Positions 17,624 to 25,041 of a stretch of DNA of 64,000 nucleotides are shown here, in pieces. Positions within the stretch are counted from its first letter, which is position 1; each line of letters opens with the position of its first letter. Origin of the DNA: Planktothrix sp. PCC 11201 (GTDB lineage Bacteria; Cyanobacteriota; Cyanobacteriia; Cyanobacteriales; Microcoleaceae). A program made the translations under genes and the position numbers. The stretch covers positions 20,050-84,049 of the forward strand of contig NZ_LT797693.1 in NCBI RefSeq assembly GCF_900009135.1, in the 5' to 3' direction. The notes beneath the pieces were generated by a model. The model was given only the letters and a program-made list of their open reading frames with translations, was not told the origin of the DNA and ran no database searches.

Positions 17624-18262
17624 TCACATTTCTGATTTTAAATGATTCAGAAACATTTCAAAGTAGTGCAATTCTGCTGATTTTAAATCTGATTCCTTTC
17701 CTTGTTTTTTTATATCTTCTATTGCTGCTTGATAAGGAATAGGATTGCCAATAGAACGAACAGTGATGAAATCTGTTAAAACAAGATATCTACCTTGATG
17801 AAGGCTTTTAGAAAGCCATTCCATGTACTTACTTATGTCTTGCTTAAAATTTTCTACCTGTTCCTTTGATGTCAAAAGTTCCTGATATTTTTTTGAGATT
17901 GGCTCCATAGCCTGCTCAATCCAACAATTAGCCTTTATGTCAACCAGATGACCAGCATTATCACAAGCTTTAAATCCCTCATTCATTTTTTGAGCTTCTT
18001 GGGCTGTACGGCTGATAAAACCAGTAATCTTAGTTATATCATACTTGACGTCTGCATCATCAAGTTTTTTTTGAAAATATTGACATCTTTCAGTTAGTTC
18101 TTTAATCTCTTTCTTGCATTCTTCAATCTCCTTGTTTTGTTGCTGAATTATCATTTCTAAACTATTAATCTTTGCATCCTTTTGAAGTTCGCTTCTGATC
18201 CATTTAAACGTATTCGGAACTGAGTTAACAACAGCACTACCAATACCCGATAATGTATCCAT
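17624..18262 (-). CDS. Coiled-coil protein of unknown function
   Basis: 212 aa from the ATG at 18262, which has GGAG 8 nt upstream; an in-frame TTG two codons earlier is less likely. Residues about 28-75 are a strongly predicted coiled coil (IIQQQNKEIEECKKEIKEL). The rest is helical, with one stretch (GRYLVLTDFITVRSIGNPIPY) that looks folded. There are no transmembrane segments, though the first 20 residues (GIGSAVVNSVPNTFKWI) are mildly amphipathic. I do not recognise the family. The gene lies in a patch of accessory small genes between two repeat elements. Confidence 0.65.
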   Translation of the reverse strand: MDTLSGIGSAVVNSVPNTFKWIRSELQKDAKINSLEMIIQQQNKEIEECKKEIKELTERCQYFQKKLDDADVKYDITKITGFISRTAQEAQKMNEGFKACDNAGHLVDIKANCWIEQAMEPISKKYQELLTSKEQVENFKQDISKYMEWLSKSLHQGRYLVLTDFITVRSIGNPIPYQAAIEDIKKQGKESDLKSAELHYFEMFLNHLKSEM

Positions 18263-18346
18263 GATCAATTCTCCTTTTTTTAAAACGGCTTTTCCGTGCT
18301 GAGGTTAATAATCCAGCACGGGGAACACAGTATTATTCAACTAAAT

Positions 18347-19204
18347 CTAAATCACATAGTTAAAATAAGTCCCTGATAAGTGTAAATTTTTCACGTCTGA
18401 GACAACGCCAATTAACTCATCATTAGGGTCGAAGATATTATTCCGATTGGTGTCTAGGAAAATACCTGTGTCAGAAGCATGGAAAGGAGATGCCCCTAAA
18501 ACATAGTCATTAGAATTGCCAAACAATTGAATTGTGTCTTGATGTTTTTGAAAATCTTTAATCAGTGCATAATCCTTGACTCCAGGAGACAATAAATCCC
18601 CATCATCGTAATACACCTGATTCTTGCCCAAGATGAAAGTATCTTTCTCTCCACCTCCAGTCAGGATATCTATTTCATCTATTCCCGATGAAGAACCCGT
18701 GACGATATCAAATACACCGTCTAGGGTATCATTGCCCGCCCCTCCCACTAGGGTGTCGTTGGATGGATAAGTGATGGACGGTACACCCTGAACACCACCA
18801 TTGCCCAGTAGAAGATCATCTCCCGGGCCACCTTTCAAATAATCATTGCCACTGCCACCATCGAGGGTATCGTTGCCAGAATCGCCCTCCAGGAGATCAT
18901 TTCCCAGATCTCCCCCCATACTATCGTTACCAATACCACCAAAAATCTGATCGTCTCCACTTTGTCCAAAAATTCGGTCGTCACCCTGTTCGCCATACAG
19001 AGTATCATTGTCCTCGGCATCAGTGGAGCCTCCCCCGAAAATCAGATCGTTTCCTCGGCCACCATGGACGATATCGTTTCCCTCGCCAGGACGAATATCA
19101 TCATCGCCATTACGTCCAAAAATCTTGTCCTGACCCGATGTGCCGTTAATTAAATCGGGAGAATTGGTTCCTAATATGAGATTAAATTCTGATTTATTTT
19201 TCAT
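18347..19204 (-). CDS. Small RTX calcium-binding repeat protein
   Basis: 285 aa. About nine glycine/aspartate nonapeptides (GNDxLxGGxG type) fill residues 18-165, the Ca2+-binding beta-roll of RTX proteins, then a C-terminal domain (DILTGGGEKDTFILG, later DYALIKDFQKHQDTIQLFG) of the kind that carries the type I secretion signal. There is no N-terminal signal peptide and no toxin or enzyme domain, so this is a secreted or surface RTX protein rather than a cytolysin. ATG at 19204. No secretion genes are nearby. Confidence 0.9.
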   Translation of the reverse strand: MKNKSEFNLILGTNSPDLINGTSGQDKIFGRNGDDDIRPGEGNDIVHGGRGNDLIFGGGSTDAEDNDTLYGEQGDDRIFGQSGDDQIFGGIGNDSMGGDLGNDLLEGDSGNDTLDGGSGNDYLKGGPGDDLLLGNGGVQGVPSITYPSNDTLVGGAGNDTLDGVFDIVTGSSSGIDEIDILTGGGEKDTFILGKNQVYYDDGDLLSPGVKDYALIKDFQKHQDTIQLFGNSNDYVLGASPFHASDTGIFLDTNRNNIFDPNDELIGVVSDVKNLHLSGTYFNYVI

Positions 19205-19639
19205 GATTGCACAATACCTTAATGATTAATGGAAAACGCGCAGTCAATTGATCGACAAAGAGAGCAGAATTAAAACAATATTTAAAAAACCTTTGAAACC
19301 AAGAGCTACACTGTCTCGTCTGGTCTAAGCAACGGTAAAATTTCTTATGAATACCCTCACATTCTAGTCGAATAATTGTCGAATAATTATAAATACCTAT
19401 AATTCTTATATTTTCTTAACTTAACCTTTAGGAAAACATGAGAATGCTGAAAAGCTAAAATCTTGATCCGAACTCATTCATTAATTTTGGATTAATTGAA
19501 TAGATATCTGTCTGAAGGAAGACTCTTTTTCCTATATTTACTATTAGTATCTGTACAGATAACTAAGCCAACTGTAAAAAAATCAGTGTAGTTCAATTCG
19601 GTTTATTTAGCTGGAATCAAGCCAATACGGAGTAAGATC
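19205..19639. other. Divergent intergenic region, RTX / CsbD genes
   Basis: 435 bp between divergently transcribed genes, AT-rich. It contains the near-palindrome tcgaataattgtcgaataatt (19373-19393), a duplicated TCGAATAATTG unit. I see no ORF or known RNA. The CsbD promoter must lie in the right part; no strong -35/-10 pair stands out. Confidence 0.35.
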
Positions 19640-19822
19640 ATGAGTTTAGAAAATCGCGTTAAAGCAACCGCAAAAAATATTGAAGGTAAAATTCAAGAAG
19701 CGGTGGGAGATGTGACTGGAGATCCCCAAACTCAAGCGGAAGGAAAAGCCAAGCAAGCCGAAGCAAAAGTCCGTCATACGGTTGAAGATGTGAAGGACGC
19801 AACTAAAAAAGCTATTGACTAA
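19640..19822 (+). CDS. CsbD-family stress protein
   Basis: 60 aa, very charged and helical. It matches the CsbD signature (VKATAKNIEGKIQEAVGDVTGD, then QAEGKAKQAEAKV), a family induced by general stress in many bacteria. No membrane segment. ATG at 19640; upstream GGAGTAAG acts as a weak Shine-Dalgarno. Function is unknown in detail; the length is normal. Confidence 0.92.
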   Translation: MSLENRVKATAKNIEGKIQEAVGDVTGDPQTQAEGKAKQAEAKVRHTVEDVKDATKKAID

Positions 19823-19872
19823 TCAGTGATCAGTTATAAGTTATCAGTTATTAGTAGTTATTAGTCTGTTAG

Positions 19873-21240
19873 TTGACATCCACCCCGCCGTAAAACGGGC
19901 GGGGATTCCATCTATTTCAACAAATCAACCCTTCGACAAGCTCAGGGGACAACTGCTGAAATTCTGGCGGGTTGACGCTTCGCCGAGATGTGCTTTCTTT
20001 ACAGAAAGACTGACCTTCTCTCCACGTCCGTTTAGAGTCTCCGAATGTCCTCCGGCGACCAAAATATTAATTGCAGCGTTAACATCTCTATCGTGAGAAA
20101 TACCACAATTCAAACAAATCCACTCTCTAACATTTAACTCTTTTTTGCCACCGCGAAAACCGCAGCAAGAGCAAGTTTGAGAAGTGGGAGTCCATCTATC
20201 AATCACTCGAAAATCACGTCCATACATGACTGACTTAGCTTCTAACATAGCTCTAAAACTACGCCAACCCAAATCAGAAATAGCACGGGCTAATTTTCTG
20301 TTTTTAACCATTCCTGAAACATTCAAGTCTTCCAAGACTATTGTTTGATTCTCACGAATAATCTTAGTTGAAAATTTATGAAGGAAGTCGTTTCTAATAT
20401 CAGAAATCTTAGTGTGAAGTTTAGCTAATTTCTTTCTAGCAACTTCCCTTCTTTTGCTACCTTTCTGTTTTCTTGACAAATTGCGTTGTAATTTCCTTAA
20501 ACGCTTTAATTGTTTCTTTAAAGGTTGGGGAGATTTAACTTTTTCACCATTACTTAGTGTAGCAAAATCGGTGATCCCTAAATCAATTCCTACTGAATTA
20601 TTGTTTTTAGGTAATTGCCGAGGATTAAATTCAACTACAAAGCCAACAAAATACCTGTCAGCACTATCTTTGATTAGGGTAACACTAGAAGGTGTTGCGG
20701 GTAATTCTCTACTCCAGATTACTTTGATATCACCTATTTTAGCTAGGTGAATGTAACTAGAATCAGGATAGAGTTTGAAGCCGTTATCAGTGAACTTAGC
20801 AGACTGTTTAGACTTACGCTTCTTGAATTTAGGAGGTTTAACTTTTTTACCTTTTCTTTGTCCTTTACAGGATTTAAAAAAGTTAGAATAAGCCTGCTCC
20901 AAATCTCTCAAAGACTGTTGCAAGGGAACCGAGGAAACTTCTGTTAACCATTGCTTTTTCTCTGTTTTCTTGAGTTCTGTCAGTCTTTTAGAGAGTTCAC
21001 TGCTAGAAGGTTTTTTGTTACCCTCGCGATATTGTTCTTGGCAGTAAGCGCTCGTCATCGTTAAAAACTACACGACAACAACCAAACAATTGAGACATCA
21101 GCCTCTTTTGTTGGTTAGTTGGGTAGATTCTGTACCGATACCTGGCTTTCATTGTTTTTGTTGCTCACAATCACTTCTTTAGTATACTCTAAAATAGAAT
21201 AAAAAGCCTAAGTGGAACTTAGGGGTTTTAAACCCATTTT
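19873..21240 (-). mobile_element. IS200/IS605-type (IS1341-like, tnpB-only) element
   Basis: A single tnpB (frameshifted) without tnpA. The right end, read on the minus strand, finishes with the subterminal hairpin CCCCGCC/GGCGGGG (19883-19889/19898-19904) and the typical terminal GGATGTCAA at 19873-19881. In active relatives this end also forms the 3' part of the TnpB guide (omega/reRNA) scaffold, with the guide being the flanking DNA. The left end is less sure; hairpins CCTAAG/CTTAGG (21207-21223) and GGGTTT/AAACCC (to 21236) may belong to it. Confidence 0.65.
19925..21152 (-). pseudogene. tnpB: tnpB, RNA-guided nuclease-like transposon protein, frameshifted
   Basis: The large frame (21058 down to 19925) has the RuvC acidic sites (GIDLGITDFATLS; VLEDLNVSG; SHDRDVNAA) and the zinc finger CSCCG/CLNCG, but starts inside the protein at an internal ATG. 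The true N-terminus is in another frame from ATG 21152 (MKARYRYRIYPTNQQKRL, then GCCRVVFNDD), which stops at 21018. The two frames join around 21050-21058 (AACGATGACGAGC), where one extra base, or two missing, breaks the gene. The RuvC core is otherwise intact, so the damage looks recent, or it could be a sequencing error. Confidence 0.85.
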
Positions 21241-21332
21241 TCTGATAAAATTATAGTATTATTGTTTTGAGACTGGCTTGGTTTATCCCTAGTCAGGATT
21301 TTCTATGTTATGAAATATAAAATTTAAAATCA

Positions 21333-21947
21333 ATGGAAGATCCCCAAAAGACTCGTGTTATTCCCATTGGAATTATGGCAGGAATTGCCGCCTGCTTAAT
21401 TGCTGTGGGCGCGGGGTTAAGCTGGTGGACATTAAGCTCCCGTTCTCCCAAAGAACCTGTTGTCTCCTCCCCAACCCCAACCTTACCACTGCCCACGACC
21501 TCACCATCGGAAACCGTAGAGAAAACCCTAGGGATTTATTGGGTAGAGGATAAAAACGGTCGGTTGGCGATTATTTCTCAACCTGTACAAATTCAAGCCC
21601 AAAATGACCCGACGGTATTTTTAAGTATTGCCTTGGATCGATTATTAGCCGGGGTTTCTGACCCGAATCAATTTAGTGAAATTCCCAAGGGAACAAAACT
21701 TCTGAACTTAACCATCAACAACGATGACGTTTATGTGGACTTATCCCCCGAATTTACCCAAGGTGGGGGAAGTGCATCCATGACCGGACGCTTAGGGCAA
21801 ATCGTTTATACCTCTACAACCCTCAACCCCAACAGCAAAGTTTGGCTGTCCGTTGCCGGGAAACCCTTAACGGTATTGGGGGGAGAAGGTTTAGAAATTC
21901 CACAACCGATCACTCGCTCAATTTTTGATCGAGAATTTAGGTTTTAA
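21333..21947 (+). CDS. GerMN-domain membrane-anchored protein
   Basis: 204 aa. Residues 10-32 form one transmembrane anchor (IPIGIMAGIAACLIAVGAG), then a Ser/Pro/Thr-rich linker, then a GerMN domain (FLSIALDRLLAGV, later VYVDLSPEFTQGGGSASM and IVYTSTTLNPNSKVWLSV). The domain should face the periplasm. This is the second GerMN protein of the window (see 11163) but belongs to the longer subtype. ATG at 21333. Role unknown, probably cell envelope. Confidence 0.85.
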   Translation: MEDPQKTRVIPIGIMAGIAACLIAVGAGLSWWTLSSRSPKEPVVSSPTPTLPLPTTSPSETVEKTLGIYWVEDKNGRLAIISQPVQIQAQNDPTVFLSIALDRLLAGVSDPNQFSEIPKGTKLLNLTINNDDVYVDLSPEFTQGGGSASMTGRLGQIVYTSTTLNPNSKVWLSVAGKPLTVLGGEGLEIPQPITRSIFDREFRF

Positions 21948-21992
21948 GGAGATTTGAGAATGTCTGGATGGCTGGCCATGGGATTTGGTAAT

Positions 21993-22532
21993 TTAATCTG
22001 GTTTAATTTTAATTAATGGCTGGCCATATTCAACGGGGGAACCATTCTGAATTAAAATTTCCATTACTTGGCCAGAAAATTCCGCCTCAATTTCATTCAT
22101 CAACTTCATGGCTTCAATAATGCAAACGCTCTGACCCGTAGAAATGCGATCGCCAATTTCCACAAAAGGGGGCTCATCCGGTGCAGGAGAACGATAGAAG
22201 GTTCCCACCATCGGGGAAGTAATTTCGACCCACTTTGATTCCGCCGAAAGGGGTGGAGGAGCAGCCACCGATGGTGTTGCTGGGGTCGATGAAGTGAGAG
22301 CTTCCCCAACTGGAGGAACAATCGCAGTAGGTACCACCGGAGACGACACCAACTGTGAACTAACCCCCGCAGCCGTTAATTGCGTTTCCACCGGAGACAA
22401 AGCCTGAGATCCGGGCGAAACTTCTTTACGAACGGTCAGTTCAAAATCTGCGCTTTTGAGTGTTAGCTCTGAAATGTTAGTTTTATCGAGATCAGCCAGC
22501 AGTTCACGAAGCTGGTTCAAATCTAGTTGCAC
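21993..22532 (-). CDS. accB: Acetyl-CoA carboxylase biotin carboxyl carrier protein
   Basis: Biotin carrier of acetyl-CoA carboxylase, first step of fatty-acid synthesis. 179 aa. The biotinylated Lys143 lies in EAMKLMNE. The N-terminal dimer-like part (residues 1-37) is joined by a Pro/Ala/Ser-rich linker (to about 100) to the biotinyl domain. It follows efp by 117 bp on the same strand, the common cyanobacterial efp-accB order; accC is not adjacent. Confidence 0.97.
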   Translation of the reverse strand: MQLDLNQLRELLADLDKTNISELTLKSADFELTVRKEVSPGSQALSPVETQLTAAGVSSQLVSSPVVPTAIVPPVGEALTSSTPATPSVAAPPPLSAESKWVEITSPMVGTFYRSPAPDEPPFVEIGDRISTGQSVCIIEAMKLMNEIEAEFSGQVMEILIQNGSPVEYGQPLIKIKPD

Positions 22533-22649
22533 AGTTGGTATGTCTCCCCTAAATTTGCAGTCTATCTTGATTCAGTCCGTTGGGGTGTGTTTAACCCATC
22601 GCCCAACAGCCTAAACCGCTTAAATATGAAATCATAGTTCGGCGAGTTT

Positions 22650-23207
22650 TCACTCTCGACCTTGGTAGCTATCGGTACGGGTATCAATCCGAATCCGTTC
22701 CCCCTTAGTAATAAATAGGGGAACCATAACCTGAGCACCTGTTTCCACAATAGCGGGTTTTGTACCCCCTGTGGCGGTATCTCCTTTGACTCCGGGATCG
22801 GTTTCGACCACTTCTAAGGTGACAGAGTTCGGGAGTTCTACTTCCAGAACCTGCTCTCCCCAACGAACCACGTTAACGGTCATGTCATCTTTAAGATATT
22901 TAACCCGATCACCAATCTCAGATTCCTTCAAATGGGCTTCTTCATAGGTTTCCATATCCATGAAAACGAAGTCTTCCCCATCTTTATAGGTATGTTTCAT
23001 TTCGCTTTTTTCCAGGGTCGCTTGAGGAACAGTCTCTCCCGCCCTAAAAGTGCGTTCTACTACACTACCCGTCTGTGCGTTTTTGAGCTTTGTCCGCACA
23101 AAAGCAGAACCTTTTCCGGGCTTAACGTGCAGAAATTCTATTACACGCCAGACTGAACCATCTAATACAATCGTGACACCTGTGCGAAAGTCGTTACTGG
23201 AAATCAT
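22650..23207 (-). CDS. efp: Translation elongation factor P
   Basis: Relieves ribosome stalling at polyproline stretches. 185 aa, exactly the usual size. Three beta-barrel domains: the N-terminal KOW-like domain ([20 protein letters not shown]), the Lys-bearing loop KPGKGSAFV, and the C-terminal SYQGRE end. ATG at 23207. First gene of the efp-accB operon. Confidence 0.98.
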   Translation of the reverse strand: MISSNDFRTGVTIVLDGSVWRVIEFLHVKPGKGSAFVRTKLKNAQTGSVVERTFRAGETVPQATLEKSEMKHTYKDGEDFVFMDMETYEEAHLKESEIGDRVKYLKDDMTVNVVRWGEQVLEVELPNSVTLEVVETDPGVKGDTATGGTKPAIVETGAQVMVPLFITKGERIRIDTRTDSYQGRE

Positions 23208-23339
23208 GCAAGCTAATACCTGGGCAGAATAATCGGCATCTAATTGTACCCCTGAACGGGGAACAGAGGATTAATTTTTTTCCCGCAACAACGGGCTAAA
23301 TAGTGGCAATATCAGTATAGAGAACAAAAGTTAAGATTT

Positions 23340-24473
23340 ATGTTGCATTTGTCCAATTCCATGAGAAACACCTATAAACATTGGTTGAGAACGGGTTTAG
23401 TGGCTGTGCTGCTATTTACCCTATCGGTGGGTCTGAGTGCCGCCTGGTGGGAGGGTGACAGTTCCCCAAAACGGGAAAGTATCCTACCCCAAGGCAATGC
23501 CATTACCGATGGTCAAGCCCTATTACGCTATGCTCTGCCCATTGATAACGAAGCAGCGAGAAAAATCCAATCCAGTTTGGAAGGCATTAAGTCCCAACTG
23601 CGGGGAAAACGCTGGAGTAATATTAATGGCAATATCACCACCGCTTCTCGGGTTTTAGCCACCAAAGAGGCAGAATTATTGGCCAATATTCCCGAAGAAC
23701 GCCAGCCCCAAGCTCAAGTATTAGTTGAACAAATTAAACAGGATATTGATAGTTTACGGGCAGCCGTTGAACTCAAAGATACGCAAACCCTTTTATTAAC
23801 TCAGGGTAAAATATTAGATAACATTGGCACATTAGAAGAATTAATGGTTAAGGAATTTCCCTTTGAAGTTCCCGCCGAATATTCTAATTTGCCTCAATTA
23901 AAAGGTCGGGCTACCATTGAAATTCAAACCAATAAAGGCGATTTAACAGTGGTTGTGGATGGTTATAGTGCCCCAGTGACGGCGGGTAACTTTGTTGATT
24001 TAGTGCAACGGGGATTTTATGATGGCTTAAAATTCATTCGTTCAGAAGAATCCTATGCCCTACAAGTTGGAGATCCTGAAGGCGCGGACGATGGTTTTAT
24101 TGATCCTAAAACTGGAAAATATCGGGGTATTCCGTTAGAAATTTTAGCCCAAGGAGATCAAGAACCGATTTATAACACCACCTTTGAAGAAATTGGTCGT
24201 TATCAAGATCATCCGGTTTTGCCCTTTTCTGCTTTTGGAACTTTAGCCTTAGCCCGTCCAGAAGCCATTCCCGACGGTGGATCTTCTCAAGTTTTCTTCT
24301 TCCTATTTGAACCGGAATTAACTCCGGCTGGACTTAATTTATTAGATGGTCGTTATGCTGTCTTTGGCTATGTCACCCAGGGAAAAGAAGTGTTAGAAGA
24401 ACTGAGAAAAGGAGATGTGATTGAATCAGCAAAAGTGATTCGAGGGGCTGAAAATCTTGTGCAACCCTCTTAA
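23340..24473 (+). CDS. Lumenal cyclophilin-type peptidyl-prolyl isomerase (TLP38-like)
   Basis: 377 aa. An N-terminal signal/anchor (residues 16-36; LVAVLLFTLSVGLSAAWW) is followed by an all-helical domain (about 60-170) and a C-terminal cyclophilin domain beginning KGRATIEIQTNKGDLTVVV. This order is that of plant TLP38/CYP38 and its cyanobacterial homologues, which assist photosystem II assembly in the thylakoid lumen. The cyclophilin active site is degenerate, as in CYP38. Start ATG at 23340; an in-frame Met at codon 8 is an alternative. Confidence 0.9.
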   Translation: MLHLSNSMRNTYKHWLRTGLVAVLLFTLSVGLSAAWWEGDSSPKRESILPQGNAITDGQALLRYALPIDNEAARKIQSSLEGIKSQLRGKRWSNINGNITTASRVLATKEAELLANIPEERQPQAQVLVEQIKQDIDSLRAAVELKDTQTLLLTQGKILDNIGTLEELMVKEFPFEVPAEYSNLPQLKGRATIEIQTNKGDLTVVVDGYSAPVTAGNFVDLVQRGFYDGLKFIRSEESYALQVGDPEGADDGFIDPKTGKYRGIPLEILAQGDQEPIYNTTFEEIGRYQDHPVLPFSAFGTLALARPEAIPDGGSSQVFFFLFEPELTPAGLNLLDGRYAVFGYVTQGKEVLEELRKGDVIESAKVIRGAENLVQPS

Positions 24474-24486
24474 TTTAGGGTAAATT

Positions 24487-24526
24487 ATTAACAATTAACA
24501 GAACCGATAAACTGTTAATTGTTAAT
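24487..24526 (+). terminator. 15-bp perfect inverted repeat, probable terminator
   Basis: ATTAACAATTAACAG (24487-24501) and its exact reverse complement (24512-24526) with a 10-nt loop lie 14 bp after the cyclophilin stop. A following TATTTTGTTT supplies T-rich sequence. The hairpin is AT-rich, so it may be a weak terminator or an mRNA 3'-end stabiliser. Confidence 0.6.
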
Positions 24527-24559
24527 CCCATATTTTGTTTAATTTAGTTTTTATTAATT

Positions 24560-24874
24560 ATGGCTATCCTAGAGTTGATTTCCGTTGCTGGTTTGGGTGT
24601 ATTAGTAACTTTATTGATTGTTAATTTAGGAAATAGTCGAGAACAACAACGTCAATTAGATTCGGCATTTTATCGATTAGTTGCAGCCCAAGGTGGCAAA
24701 GTATCCCTAATTCAACTATCAGCTTTAGCCGGAGTTAGCCCCGAATTCGCCCAAAAATATTTAGATCATCAAGTTCAAGTCTTTTTAGCATTCCCTGAAA
24801 TTGATGATGAGGGAAACACCTTTTATCAGTTCCCTAAATTGCGTTTACCTCCCCGTTTAGAGCGAGAATGGTAA
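24560..24874 (+). CDS. Conserved hypothetical single-pass membrane protein
   Basis: 104 aa. Residues 4-25 form one transmembrane helix, then a short basic segment and a small winged-helix-like domain (QGGKVSLIQLSALAGVSPEFA) ending in RLPPRLEREW. Its small size and position suggest a conserved cyanobacterial protein. It follows the cyclophilin gene after a terminator-like hairpin. Function unknown; the helix-turn-helix look is only suggestive. Confidence 0.7.
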   Translation: MAILELISVAGLGVLVTLLIVNLGNSREQQRQLDSAFYRLVAAQGGKVSLIQLSALAGVSPEFAQKYLDHQVQVFLAFPEIDDEGNTFYQFPKLRLPPRLEREW

Positions 24875-24886
24875 TAGGTAATGGGT

Positions 24887-25041
24887 AGGGGGAGCAGGGG
24901 AGGCAGGGGAGGCAGGGGGAGCAGGGGAGGCAGGAGAAGTAAACTCTTTCCATTACCCATTACCCATTACCCATTACCCATTACCCATTACCCATTACCC
25001 ATTACCCATTCCCTATTCCCTGTTCCCTGTTGCCTGTTGCC
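24887..25041. repeat. STRR tract: G-rich block plus (CATTACC)8
   Basis: A G-rich quasi-repeat (GGGGAGGCA units, 24887-24936) is followed by eight exact CATTACC heptamers (24951-25006), then degenerate CATTCCC, TGTTCCC and TGTTGCC units to about 25041. The right half runs into the 3' end of the AAA-GAF gene and encodes its last residues. Confidence 0.9.

Noticed and set aside
18347-19204. RTX toxin
   Set aside because: Only calcium-binding repeats and a C-terminal part are present; there is no pore-forming or enzyme domain and no secretion operon.
21010-21152. Programmed frameshift in tnpB
   Set aside because: No slippery heptamer or pause structure is visible at the junction and tnpB genes are not normally made this way, so mutation or sequencing error is simpler.
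24951-25006. CRISPR array
   Set aside because: The eight CATTACC units are 7 bp and contiguous without spacers, so this is an STRR tract, not a repeat-spacer array.
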